This document shows positions 34,364-43,291 of a stretch of DNA of 59,114 nt, piece after piece (position 1 is the stretch's first letter; every line of letters starts with the position of its first letter). The notes beneath the pieces were generated by a model, which made no database searches, was not told the origin of the DNA, and was given only the letters and a program-made list of their open reading frames with translations. The translations under genes and the position numbers were made by a program. The stretch covers positions 1 to 59,114 of the forward strand of contig CAAGAX010000016.1 in assembly GCA_900767915.1 (NCBI GenBank), given 5' to 3'. The stretch comes from Acholeplasmatales bacterium (GTDB lineage Bacteria; Bacillota_I; Bacilli_A; Acholeplasmatales; Anaeroplasmataceae).

Positions 34364-35758
34364 TTGGACATTCAATCGTGTATTTTAGCAGCAGAGCCTC
34401 ATTCGGTATATTTTAATACAGGCTTATTTATTATGATGATATTGCTAATAGCATTATCAGCCTTTTTTTCTATGAGTGAAACAGCTTTTTCTTCAGTTAC
34501 TAAATCAAAGCTAACTGTTGAAATGGAAAAAAGAAAACCAGGAGCTAAGAAGGCATTAGAATTATCAGAAAATTTTGAAAGAATATTAACTACACTTTTA
34601 GTAGGTAATAATTTAGTTAATACAGCATTATCAACTATTGCGTTAACATTCTTTATGCAATTAGTTATATTTGGTGATTTTGTTGAATTAGCTTCAACAT
34701 TAATTATTACAATAATATTATTAATTTTTGGAGAAATAGTGCCAAAGATGATAGCTAAGGCTCATCCTGAGGGTATATGTATGAAGGTAAGCTGGGTAGT
34801 ATATATTTTATCTATCATTTTTTATCCTATAACTATTATTTTTATGGGTATAAAGAAGCTTATTTCTAGAAATAATAATATTGAATCTAAAATGGATGAA
34901 TCTCAATTAGAAATTATAATTGATGAGATGCATGATACTGGTGCTTTAGAAGATGATGAAGCTGAAATTATTCATAAGGTATTTGATTTAAATGATAGAA
35001 GTGTTGAAGATATTATGATACCTAGAATGAAGATGGAAGCTTTAGATTATACATCTACACTTGATGAGGTAAAGGAATTTATGCTTGATAATGCATATTC
35101 AAGAATTCCTGTATATAAGAATGATAAGGATCATATTGTTGGTATATTATATGAAAGAGATTTTTTCCCTGCTTATGTTAAAAATCCTCGTATGAGCTGG
35201 AAAAGATTACTTCGTCCTGTTAAATTTGTTTCTTCAGCTATGAAGGTAGATGCGTTAATTGAAGAGCTTCAAGCTGAAAAAACTCATATTGCAATTGTTA
35301 GTGGCGAATATGGTGAGGTTATAGGTCTTGTCACAATGGAAGATGCCTTAGAGGAGCTTGTTGGTGAAATCTATGATGAGCATGATGTTCCAGGAGATAA
35401 TGATATCCGCTTTGATAAAGAGGAAGATGGAACTTATATTGTTGATGGAGAAATATTCGTTGATGATTTATTTGAAAGATTAAATATCGGTGATGTTCCT
35501 GAGGATGTACCTAGTAAGCTTTCTGGATGGCTTTTTGCGAAATGTGAAAGTTTACCTGAGGTTGGATTTAAGATGGAATATTTAGCACAATATACAATGC
35601 TAAATGAAGAAAATGATGAATATGATGATTATCAAAAGCTTTTAACTTTTACAATTTATGAAGTAAAAAATAGAATGATTTCTTCTGTTTTAGTTTCAGT
35701 TAGAGATGCAACTGAAGAAGAAGTTGAAAAATATGAAAAGGAGCATAAGGAAGAGTAG
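34364..35758 (+). CDS. CNNM/CorC-HlyC family membrane protein with CBS domains, 464 aa
   Basis: Membrane protein of the CNNM (DUF21) group, linked to Mg2+ efflux or homeostasis in related bacteria. The DUF21 domain (about 20-185) has three helices and SMSETAFSSVTKSKL, GNNLVNTALST and FGEIVPKMIAKAHPE. Two CBS modules follow (IMIPRMKMEALD...; RIPVYKNDKDHIVGILYERD and HIAIVSGEYGEVIGLVTMEDALEELVGEI). The C-terminal CorC_HlyC domain starts near 370. The start is TTG 34364, with AGGAGAG seven bases upstream; the next ATG would remove part of the first helix. A terminator overlaps the stop. Confidence 0.93.
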   Translation: MDIQSCILAAEPHSVYFNTGLFIMMILLIALSAFFSMSETAFSSVTKSKLTVEMEKRKPGAKKALELSENFERILTTLLVGNNLVNTALSTIALTFFMQLVIFGDFVELASTLIITIILLIFGEIVPKMIAKAHPEGICMKVSWVVYILSIIFYPITIIFMGIKKLISRNNNIESKMDESQLEIIIDEMHDTGALEDDEAEIIHKVFDLNDRSVEDIMIPRMKMEALDYTSTLDEVKEFMLDNAYSRIPVYKNDKDHIVGILYERDFFPAYVKNPRMSWKRLLRPVKFVSSAMKVDALIEELQAEKTHIAIVSGEYGEVIGLVTMEDALEELVGEIYDEHDVPGDNDIRFDKEEDGTYIVDGEIFVDDLFERLNIGDVPEDVPSKLSGWLFAKCESLPEVGFKMEYLAQYTMLNEENDEYDDYQKLLTFTIYEVKNRMISSVLVSVRDATEEEVEKYEKEHKEE

Positions 35759-35780
35759 CCAAATGGCTTCTCTTTTTTTT
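35752..35780 (+). terminator. Terminator overlapping the CNNM gene stop codon
   Basis: AGAGTAGCC (35752-35760) and GGCTTCTCT (35765-35773) pair with one T-T mismatch and a 4-base loop, followed by a T-run. The TAG stop lies inside the left arm. Confidence 0.75.
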
Positions 35781-35836
35781 TATAATTTAATGTTATAAAT
35801 TTATATCTAGCTATATATAATAGCATGGTGATTCTA

Positions 35837-36775
35837 TTGCATATTTATACAGGTGGAAAAACAGGGGGGCATGTTACTCCTATTTTAAATTTAGTTCAAT
35901 ATGATAATGATTATTTATATATAGGATGTAAAGGATTTTTAGAAGAAAGGCTTTCAATAGAGAAAAATATTAATTTTATAGGATTGGAATTCAAAAGCAT
36001 ATACTCATATATTTTTAAGGGCTATATAAATTTAAAAAAAATATTGAATGGTAAGAAAATTGATTATATTTTTTCAACAGGGGGATTTGTTTCAATTCCT
36101 ATTCTTTTTTATGGTGTTATCCATAATATACCAATTTTTTTATTTGAACCGAATATAATTATAGGAAGAACAAATAAATTATTTTATCCTTTTTGTAAAA
36201 GACTTTTATTAGGATATCCAATTAAAAATAAAAGAAAAATTTTAGTTAGTGGTATTCCTTTAAATATTGATTGCAATAAAAGAAAAATAAAATATGATAT
36301 ATTAATTATTGGTGGGTCTTTAGGTAGTAAATATTTATGCGAGCTAGGAAAAATTCTTAATAAAAGATATAAAGTATTATTAATTTCTGGTCGATTTTAT
36401 AATGAATATAAAGATAAATGTGATTCTATTGAATATTCTAATGATATTTATTCTTTAATTGCAGAAAGTAAAATTGTTATTTCTAGAGCTGGAGCGATTA
36501 CTATATCAGAATTAATATATATGAATAAACCTTTTATTCTAATTCCTAGCGAAAAAACAAAGGATAATCATCAGGTAATTAATGCGAAATACTTTAATGA
36601 TAATGGTGCTTGCTTAATACATTATGAAAATGAGGATATAAATAATTTATATGAAAGGATTCATTATTTAAATAATTTAAATAATTATATAAATATTATT
36701 ATTAATCAAAGAAAATTATTAGGTAATGATTCTATAAAAAAGATAAGGGAGATTATTAAAAATGACATTTGTTGA
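35837..36775 (+). CDS. murG: UDP-GlcNAc:lipid I transferase MurG, about 312 aa
   Basis: Adds GlcNAc to lipid I at the inner membrane face to make lipid II. YTGGKTGGHVTP is the family's N-terminal Gly-rich loop; FSTGGFVSIPIL, LIIGGSLGSKYL and VISRAGAITISELIYMNKPFILIPSEKTKDNHQ follow, the last being the UDP-binding signature. It is about 40 residues shorter than usual, mainly in loops, but no key motif is missing. The frame is open from ATG 35825, but a TATAAT at 35816-35821 would place transcription start near 35828. GGTGATT precedes TTG 35837, which also gives the normal short N-terminus. Its end overlaps murB by 14 bases. Confidence 0.9.
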   Translation: MHIYTGGKTGGHVTPILNLVQYDNDYLYIGCKGFLEERLSIEKNINFIGLEFKSIYSYIFKGYINLKKILNGKKIDYIFSTGGFVSIPILFYGVIHNIPIFLFEPNIIIGRTNKLFYPFCKRLLLGYPIKNKRKILVSGIPLNIDCNKRKIKYDILIIGGSLGSKYLCELGKILNKRYKVLLISGRFYNEYKDKCDSIEYSNDIYSLIAESKIVISRAGAITISELIYMNKPFILIPSEKTKDNHQVINAKYFNDNGACLIHYENEDINNLYERIHYLNNLNNYINIIINQRKLLGNDSIKKIREIIKNDIC

Positions 36776-37652
36776 ATTTGTTGAAGAGGAAAAGCTTGGC
36801 GATTTAGTATTTGACGAATATTTTAGGAATTTAACAACTATAGGCGTTGGTGGGAAAATAAAGATTTTATTTACCCCTAATAGTATTGAAGATTTAAGAA
36901 AAGCATTTAAATTTGTTAATGATAATTGCTTAGAATATTTTATTTTAGGAAATGGAAGTAATGTATTAGCATCAGATATGGATTATAATGGAATAGTATT
37001 TCATTTAAAAAACATTAAATATAATTATGAATTTAAAAATGAAAATATTTTATATGTATCAGCATTTTATCCTTCTAATAAGCTAGCAACAGATTTAATG
37101 AATATAGAAATAGGTGATCTATCATGCTTAGCAGGAATACCTGGATTATTAGGAGGAGCTATTTATAATAATAGTGGGTCTTATAATGATTCTATAAGTA
37201 ATTATATTTATTCTGTTCACTATATTGATACATTAGGAAATATTAAAGAAATTAATAACAATATGTGTGCTTTTGGATATAGAAGAAGTATTTTTAAGTT
37301 TATTGAGGGAATTATTATTGGAGCAAGCTTTCATGTTAAGAAAATGGATACTAAGGCTAAGCTAAATAGAAATATTAAAATGCGTTTAGAAAGTCAACCT
37401 ATTAAAAGTAAAAGTATGGGTTCTATTTTTAAAAATAATCCTTTAGTACCTAGCTGGAAAATTATTGATTCTTTGGGGCTTAGAGGCTTTCAAATTGGAA
37501 ATGCGGCTATTAGTCAAAAGCATTCTAATTTTATTATTAATTTAGGTAATGCAAGCTCAAATGATATAAAGAGCTTGATTGAGCTTTGTGAAACTAGATC
37601 AAAGCTTGAGCTTGGTATTAGATTAGTTAAAGAAATTGAATACATTAATTGA
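36762..37652 (+). CDS. murB: UDP-N-acetylenolpyruvoylglucosamine reductase MurB, 296 aa
   Basis: FAD enzyme making UDP-MurNAc. FAD-binding motifs LTTIGVGGKIKILFTP, ILGNGSNVLASD and LAGIPGLLGGAIYNNSGSY are present. The catalytic region reads SMGSIFKNN with the proton-donating Ser, then GLRGFQIGNAAISQKHSNFI, and a C-terminal Glu in GIRLVKEIEYI. The GxIYNN-type short form and absence of a Tyr loop match type IIb MurB of Firmicutes. Overlaps murG, so the two peptidoglycan genes are co-translated. Confidence 0.96.
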   Translation: MTFVEFVEEEKLGDLVFDEYFRNLTTIGVGGKIKILFTPNSIEDLRKAFKFVNDNCLEYFILGNGSNVLASDMDYNGIVFHLKNIKYNYEFKNENILYVSAFYPSNKLATDLMNIEIGDLSCLAGIPGLLGGAIYNNSGSYNDSISNYIYSVHYIDTLGNIKEINNNMCAFGYRRSIFKFIEGIIIGASFHVKKMDTKAKLNRNIKMRLESQPIKSKSMGSIFKNNPLVPSWKIIDSLGLRGFQIGNAAISQKHSNFIINLGNASSNDIKSLIELCETRSKLELGIRLVKEIEYIN

Positions 37653-37692
37653 TGAGAATATTTATCTATTTTAATAATTAATATTATACTTT

Positions 37693-37735
37693 GTTATTTA
37701 GTGTATCTATTTTATATAAATAACGACATTTTTTT
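37693..37735 (+). terminator. Probable terminator after murB
   Basis: GTTATTTA (37693-37700) pairs with TAAATAAC (37717-37724), followed by GACA and a run of seven T. The 16-base loop is long and AT-rich. Confidence 0.5.
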
Positions 37736-37825
37736 CTATTAATATTAAATATTATAATGATTTAATAATTGAATTTTTTTATAAGCTGAATATGAAAATT
37801 TAAATAAAAATTGTTTTGGAATTTG

Positions 37826-37854
37826 TTGAAAATCTTACTCTTTTAATGTACAAT
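37826..37854 (+). promoter_or_regulatory. Sigma-A-like promoter of ftsZ
   Basis: TTGAAA (37826-37831), exactly 17 bases, TACAAT (37849-37854). The AAGGGG ribosome site and ATG 37892 follow about 40 bases on. Confidence 0.75.
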
Positions 37855-37891
37855 AAAATGTAAGCGAGTGTATGAAAAAGGGGTAGATAAA

Positions 37892-39154
37892 ATGATTTTT
37901 GATGAACTTGATACATTAGAAGCTGCGAAAACAAAAATTAAAGTAATTGGCGTTGGTGGTGCTGGAAAAAACGCTATTGATCATATGATAGATAATTCTG
38001 TAAGTGGTGTAGAATTTTATGCTGTAAATACAGATGCACAGGATTTGAAGGTTTCTAAAGCTCCTAATAAATTATTAATAGGAAAAACTAAAACTCATGG
38101 TCAGGGAGCAGGTGCTAATCCTGATGTAGGTAGGGCTGCAGCATTAGAGAGTGAAGATGATATTCATGAGATGGTTGAGGATGCTCAAATGGTATTTATT
38201 ACCTGTGGAATGGGAGGTGGAACTGGTACAGGTGCCGCTCCTATTATTGCAAAGGTAGCAAGAGAGCATGATTGCTTAACAATTGGTATATGTACAAAGC
38301 CATTTGCATTTGAAGGTCCAATTCGTGCATCTAATGCATTTAGAGGACTTGAAGAAATGAGAAAGTATTCAGATACTGTAATTGTTGTTCCAAATGAAAG
38401 ATTGTTAGCAACAGTTGATTGCCATACTACAATGCTAGATGCCTTTAGAGAGGCTGATACAGTATTACGTAAGGCAGTTCAGGGTGTTTCTGAGATTATT
38501 ACAATACCAGGAACAATTAATCTAGATTTTGCTGATATTAGACAGGTTATGCATGATAAGGGTACTGCCCTTTTAGGTATTGGTTCAGCAAAGGGTCCAA
38601 ATAGAGCTATTGAAGCAGCAAGACTAGCAATTCATTCTCGTTTATTAGAAGTAACAATTGATGGTGCGACTGATGCTGTTGTAAATATTTCAGCTTCTGA
38701 GGATTTAGGATTAAAAGAAATAGAGTCTGCGTTAGCTGAAATTAGAAATAACTGTAGTAAGGATTTAAATATTATTTATGGTACAGCTATAAATAGTGAT
38801 TTAGGTGATGAAATGGTTATTACAGTTGTCGCAACAGGATTTGAGCTCAAGGCTAAAAATAATGGTATCGATGATTTAGCTGATTCTATATTTAAAAATA
38901 TTTCTGAGGAAAGTATTAATCTTAATTATTTATCAGAAAAAAATGAAGAGGATGAAGAAGCTGAAAAGGATAATCACCTAAGTGATGTTTTCTCTACTGG
39001 TATGACTAAAAGAGAAGAAAAAAGACGTCAAAAGGAAGAGGAAGCTAAAAGAAAGCAAGAGGAATTAAGAAAGAAGCAAGAAAATCGTCAAAAAAATGAT
39101 TCAAGTGCTTCAAAAAGCTCAAGCCTACCAGATTGGTTAAAGAGAAAAAAATAA
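37892..39154 (+). CDS. ftsZ: Cell division GTPase FtsZ, 420 aa
   Basis: Tubulin-like protein that forms the division ring. Motifs: IKVIGVGGAGKNAIDHMI, AVNTDAQDL, the GTP loop GGGTGTGAAPI and the T7 loop region DFADIRQVM. After the globular part (about 1-320), a linker ends in a highly charged Lys/Glu/Arg helix (REEKRRQKEEEAKRK and on). The terminal SLPDWLKRKK is the conserved peptide that binds FtsA, SepF and other partners. ATG 37892 with AAGGGG eight bases upstream is chosen over an in-frame GTG at 37868. ftsZ stands alone here, without ftsA upstream. Confidence 0.98.
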   Translation: MIFDELDTLEAAKTKIKVIGVGGAGKNAIDHMIDNSVSGVEFYAVNTDAQDLKVSKAPNKLLIGKTKTHGQGAGANPDVGRAAALESEDDIHEMVEDAQMVFITCGMGGGTGTGAAPIIAKVAREHDCLTIGICTKPFAFEGPIRASNAFRGLEEMRKYSDTVIVVPNERLLATVDCHTTMLDAFREADTVLRKAVQGVSEIITIPGTINLDFADIRQVMHDKGTALLGIGSAKGPNRAIEAARLAIHSRLLEVTIDGATDAVVNISASEDLGLKEIESALAEIRNNCSKDLNIIYGTAINSDLGDEMVITVVATGFELKAKNNGIDDLADSIFKNISEESINLNYLSEKNEEDEEAEKDNHLSDVFSTGMTKREEKRRQKEEEAKRKQEELRKKQENRQKNDSSASKSSSLPDWLKRKK

Positions 39155-39178
39155 GAATAAAAAAAACAAATTGATATG

Positions 39179-39259
39179 ATATCTCCAAAGTAGACAAATA
39201 AAATAATTAAAGAAATAATACCTCTTAATTATATGTTCTACTTTGGAGGTATTTTTTTT
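39179..39259 (+). terminator. Long-stem terminator-like hairpin after ftsZ
   Basis: ATATCTCCAAAGTAGA (39179-39194) pairs with TCTACTTTGGAGGTAT (39237-39252), 16 positions with one G-T pair, a 42-base loop, then eight T. The stem is unusually long and the loop large for a simple terminator; an insertion-element end is the alternative. Confidence 0.55.
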
Positions 39260-39315
39260 ATGAATAAAACTTAAATATAATAAATAAATTAAAATTAAAC
39301 ACATTATATGAAGAA

Positions 39316-39364
39316 GGACCATCAAATAATTATTATTGCAAACTGAAATTATTATTGATGGTTC
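39316..39364. repeat. Inverted repeat forming a long hairpin
   Basis: GGACCATCAAATAATTATT (39316-39334) and AATTATTATTGATGGTTC (39347-39364) are near-complementary, with a single-base bulge and one G-T pair and a 12-base loop. No T-run follows. It lies in the non-coding stretch between ftsZ and the coiled-coil gene. Confidence 0.6.
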
Positions 39365-39373
39365 TATTTCTTT

Positions 39374-39382
39374 TGATATAAT
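39374..39382 (+). promoter_or_regulatory. Extended -10 promoter candidate
   Basis: TGATATAAT (39374-39382) is a perfect extended -10 (TGnTATAAT). It could serve the small reading frame at 39463-39677. No -35 is needed for this class. Confidence 0.4.
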
Positions 39383-39462
39383 GTTAATAGTAAAAAAATA
39401 GATATCCATGACCGGGAAAAATCAACTTTATCTATCTATCTATCTACCATTAAGGCGGTATT

Positions 39463-39677
39463 ATGATAACATATAAAAAACAGTGAATTTCAATATAAAT
39501 ATAAATGAGTATTTAAATTCTATTGCTAACTTGGAAGTTATTACTTTAAAATATCCTAATTTCCTAAATAGTCAATTAGAAAGACATGGTTATTTACATA
39601 TACCTATAGAAGAATTACAAGCAAAATTAAAAGGGATGAGCCTAATCAATTTAGAAATCATCCCAATCCAATTTTAA
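39463..39677 (+). other. Possible small frame-broken gene
   Basis: ATG 39463 follows AAGGCGG and reads MITYKKQ, then stops at TGA 39484-39486. A second frame entered at 39483 runs 64 codons to TAA 39677 (…NSIANLEVITLKYPNFLNSQ…, ending LINLEIIPIQF) with no ribosome site of its own. One base change would join them into a ~71-residue protein. No family is recognised. A TATC tetranucleotide is repeated four times just upstream (39430-39446). It may be a decayed gene or chance. Confidence 0.3.
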
Positions 39678-39707
39678 TTCTAGCTATTATTTAATTATTT
39701 TAAACTT

Positions 39708-39740
39708 TGAACTGTCTACTTGCCCAGTTCACTTTTATTT
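39708..39740 (+). terminator. Terminator-like hairpin before the coiled-coil gene end
   Basis: TGAACTG (39708-39714) pairs with CAGTTCA (39725-39731); a T-rich tract (CTTTTATTTTTT) follows. It reads on the plus strand, after the possible small frame, and ends just before the stop codon of the convergent minus-strand gene. Confidence 0.55.
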
Positions 39741-39741
39741 T

Positions 39742-42700
39742 TTATGAAATATATTTCTTTTTTAAAATTGCTTTTTCCTTTTTTCTAAGCTGACTTCGAT
39801 AATTTTTATAATCTTCCTTTTTTAAAAGCTTACATTCATTATCAATTCCCTTTATTGTTTTATTAAGGTTTTTTCTAGCTTCGAATAATTTAGTATCACA
39901 TTCATTGATAGAAGCTCTTAATAGTAAATTATTTTCAGATGTTTGCTTTTTATATTTTTCACCCTGAAGATGATATTCTTTATTTATTTGCTTAATATTT
40001 TGAATTGCATTTTGTTCATGATTACTTATTTCCTGCACTTTATTTTCTTTATAGATTCTTAAATCCTTATATAAATCCTGCTTATCATCATTATTCTTTG
40101 TAATAAGCTTAATTTCATTACTCTTAAAATTATCTGCTAAGGATTGTTCTTTTTTATTAGGATTTTTTTCATCTCCTATTGCATAATGGAAATCATTTTC
40201 GATGTAGTCCATATTTTCAATTACGGCATATAATGATTCATAAAGATTTTGTCCTGATTCTGTAATCATCTTTTGAAGATTTTTAGTAATTTTATTGTAT
40301 TCAGCTTGATATTGATTTAATTCATGACGAGAATTATATTTTTCTTTTTCATAATTTATCTCACATGTTCGTATTTTATTTTTATTATTCTTAAATTCTA
40401 TTTTATATTTTTTATTTAAAGAATTATTTTTTATATTATTTTGAATGCTTCTAATAAATTCATTATATTGAATTAAGCATTTTAATTTTTTATCTTTAAT
40501 TGCTAATTCCTTTTCTCTTTTAATTTTAAAATCATTAATTGTAAGATAAACATTTGAAAATTCTTTATTTATTAAATAGTTAATTTTACTGAAAAGCTTT
40601 TCTAGATATTCAAAATAAGAATTAGGCTTATCATTATTTATTGTACTTAAATTTGCTTCAGCCTTAATAAATAGATTACCTAAATCCTCAATTGTATCAT
40701 CATATAGATTTAAATATGATTTTAGTTCTTTTTTAATTTTCTTTTCTATTAATTTATTTTGCTTATTGTAATCAGTAATTGCTTTATCTATCTTCTTTTG
40801 ATTTTTATTCATCCTAGATTCAAGATGTCTTATAGCTCTACTATTATTGATAATAATTTTATCAATATTCATTTTCTTTTTTCTAAGCTTTAGCCTATCT
40901 AATATAGATTTAATTGTATAATTAATTGGTTCATTATTTTTTAAATTATATATTTTCTTTTTATTAAGAGTTATATTATCCTTAAGTTTTTCTATTTGCT
41001 CACGTTCTTTAGATATTTCTCTTTTAATAGTATCAATTTTTAATTGCTTTTTAGTTTTTAAATTATATATCAATTCATTATAATATAATTCTCTTATATT
41101 ATTTTCTCTATCTAAGTAAATTTCCTTTATAAAGTCATTATAATATTTTGAGATTGATTTAAAATATTCAATAAAAACATTTTTTATTGAAATAAAGAAG
41201 CTTCTTAATTCGAATATATTCTCTTGTTTTAATTCAACTGACTCTTTTATTAGGTTATAGATAGATACTATTGTTGAAAAGCCTTCTTTTAATAATAAAT
41301 AAAGGCTAGAGGTATAATTAATTATTGAAGAATAATCTAGCTTATATAAGGTAGTGATTAAAGATAATTTATTTTTTTCAAATATATGTAGATTATCTTC
41401 CTTCATAGTTTCTATTCTTATGCTTGATTTAAGATTTGCTTTATCTTTATCGTAATTTATATTAATTATTTCATTATTAGCCTTTTCAATTTTAATATTA
41501 TTGTTTTTTTCTTTTTCAATTGAAAAATGCTTATTTTTTAGATTGGCTAATGTTTGATTAAAATTTAATTCCTCATTAGCCTCTCTAAGCTTCAGCTTAT
41601 ATAAATTATTATTATATTCAAATATTGTTTTATTTTTTTCTATTTCAAGCATTGTATAAACTGTAAAGAAGTTTTTCTTTTTAAGATATACACTATCCTC
41701 ATAATCATGTACATAGCTATTTAAACTTTTTGTAATATTTAAATTGGCTGTTGCATTTTTAATTTTGTAATTAATTTCCTCAAGCTCCATATCGAATTTA
41801 GCTAATTCAATATTTTTAGTCTTTGTCTTTTTAGTTTGTTCTAAAGAATGAGCACGTTTTTTAGTAGAAGAATTAATATCATAATTAATTTTATATTTTT
41901 CTTCATCATGCTTAAGATTATATTCTGATTTATTATTTATCTCTTGATATATTTTATTTAAATTGTTTTCTTTTTCAATATATTTTTTTATTTCACTATT
42001 TTTTTCTAATTCAAGCTTTTTTCTTTCAAAGTTTTCATTTTCTATATTTTTTAGCACTGATAATTCAAGATTTCTAAGTTCATTATTTAGCTTCTCTTCT
42101 AGTCTATATTTTTTAGAAGCAAAAGATTTATATTTAAGCTTTATTAGCTTTTTAATTTTAATATCATTTGGACCATCAAGCTCATTCATTAATTCTTTAA
42201 CATCATTTTCAAGCTTTTTATGCTCCTTAAGAATTAAATATAAAATAGAATTAATTTTATTGTCCTTATTTTTTTCATAGGCTGATGTTAATTCTTCAAT
42301 TCTCGTATCAATTTCTTTAATATTAAAAATGAAATCCTTTGTTATTTTATTTGATTGGTTGTGATATTCTTGTTTTTTATTTTCCTTTTCAATATTTGAT
42401 AGATTTTGTTTCTTTTGATATTCTTGTCTTCTATTTTCTATACTTTTGTTTTTTTCATCATATAATGGTCTAATTTCATCATTAAGCTTAATTGTATCTT
42501 CCTTACTTTCTTTTAAAAAGCTTTTAATGTAGTTTTCCTTTTCATTAAGCTTTTCTTGATATTGTAAATTAAGCTCTTCAATTTGTTTAGTATATTTAGC
42601 AATTAGTGATTTTGTATCATTATCATAAGAAACATATAATCTAGAATAAGCCTTATCAATTGATTTAAGCTTATTAGTAAGCTTATCATTAAATACATTA

Positions 42701-43197
42701 ATACAATTATTATAAGAATCCTTTGAAGATTGATTTTTAAATGATAATCTTTTTTCAGTTTCTTTGAAATCATTAATAAAATATTCTAGATTTTCTCTAG
42801 AAAGCTTTTCATTTAAAGCTATTTCGTTATTTATATTTTCTCTTTCTAGCTTTAATTTATCTTGAATTTCAGTTATTTTTTTATTACAATCCTTAGAGAT
42901 TATATCAATTTCCTTAATTTGAGTTGTTTCTAGTGTTGATAATTCCTTATCATTTTTAGCTTTTTCTTTTTTTAGATTATCGAAATTAAGCTCTATTAAT
43001 TTTAGCGTATTAGCTTTTCTTTTAGCCTGATAATTAATTATTACTAATGATTTTTCGTTAAGCTTTTCAATTTCCTTTTTTATATCAGCTATTGTTTTTT
43101 TAGCAAGTGTGGCATTATTATCATAATTTGTAAATTGTTCAATTGTTTGAATGATATTTTTTAGCATTTCATTAATTGAAATTGTATATTTAGACAT
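39742..43197 (-). CDS. Giant coiled-coil protein, 1151 aa
   Basis: Family not recognised. Nearly the whole protein is charged (Lys, Glu, Asn, Ile, Leu) with heptad-like patterning, so a very long coiled coil or several helical rods are expected. There is no P-loop, no SMC hinge or ABC signature, no signal peptide and no membrane helix. A less charged helical stretch near residues 600-700 (TTLYKLDYSSIINYTSSLYL) may be a globular insert. The true start is ATG at 43197-43195, with a very strong AAGGAGGTGG site, not the frame's first ATG at 43215. It is one of only two minus-strand genes, between ftsZ and ruvA. A structural or cytoskeletal role is only an inference. Confidence 0.85.
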   Translation of the reverse strand: MSKYTISINEMLKNIIQTIEQFTNYDNNATLAKKTIADIKKEIEKLNEKSLVIINYQAKRKANTLKLIELNFDNLKKEKAKNDKELSTLETTQIKEIDIISKDCNKKITEIQDKLKLERENINNEIALNEKLSRENLEYFINDFKETEKRLSFKNQSSKDSYNNCINVFNDKLTNKLKSIDKAYSRLYVSYDNDTKSLIAKYTKQIEELNLQYQEKLNEKENYIKSFLKESKEDTIKLNDEIRPLYDEKNKSIENRRQEYQKKQNLSNIEKENKKQEYHNQSNKITKDFIFNIKEIDTRIEELTSAYEKNKDNKINSILYLILKEHKKLENDVKELMNELDGPNDIKIKKLIKLKYKSFASKKYRLEEKLNNELRNLELSVLKNIENENFERKKLELEKNSEIKKYIEKENNLNKIYQEINNKSEYNLKHDEEKYKINYDINSSTKKRAHSLEQTKKTKTKNIELAKFDMELEEINYKIKNATANLNITKSLNSYVHDYEDSVYLKKKNFFTVYTMLEIEKNKTIFEYNNNLYKLKLREANEELNFNQTLANLKNKHFSIEKEKNNNIKIEKANNEIININYDKDKANLKSSIRIETMKEDNLHIFEKNKLSLITTLYKLDYSSIINYTSSLYLLLKEGFSTIVSIYNLIKESVELKQENIFELRSFFISIKNVFIEYFKSISKYYNDFIKEIYLDRENNIRELYYNELIYNLKTKKQLKIDTIKREISKEREQIEKLKDNITLNKKKIYNLKNNEPINYTIKSILDRLKLRKKKMNIDKIIINNSRAIRHLESRMNKNQKKIDKAITDYNKQNKLIEKKIKKELKSYLNLYDDTIEDLGNLFIKAEANLSTINNDKPNSYFEYLEKLFSKINYLINKEFSNVYLTINDFKIKREKELAIKDKKLKCLIQYNEFIRSIQNNIKNNSLNKKYKIEFKNNKNKIRTCEINYEKEKYNSRHELNQYQAEYNKITKNLQKMITESGQNLYESLYAVIENMDYIENDFHYAIGDEKNPNKKEQSLADNFKSNEIKLITKNNDDKQDLYKDLRIYKENKVQEISNHEQNAIQNIKQINKEYHLQGEKYKKQTSENNLLLRASINECDTKLFEARKNLNKTIKGIDNECKLLKKEDYKNYRSQLRKKEKAILKKKYIS

Positions 43198-43291
43198 TAT
43201 GCCACCTCCTTGCAAATATAGTCGATTATATTATATAATTAAAAATGATTTTAGTAAAGAAAAAGAGCTTTTAAAAAGGAATGGAAAATAG

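Noticed and set aside
39155..39741. A definite insertion sequence
   Set aside because: Inverted motifs are present but no transposase could be recognised, no target duplication was seen, and several hairpins also work as terminators. Reported only as a possibility.
41963..42280. Plus-strand frame of 105 codons rich in Phe and Ser
   Set aside because: It is the antisense shadow of the Lys/Glu-rich coiled-coil gene; it has no ribosome site and no recognisable domain.
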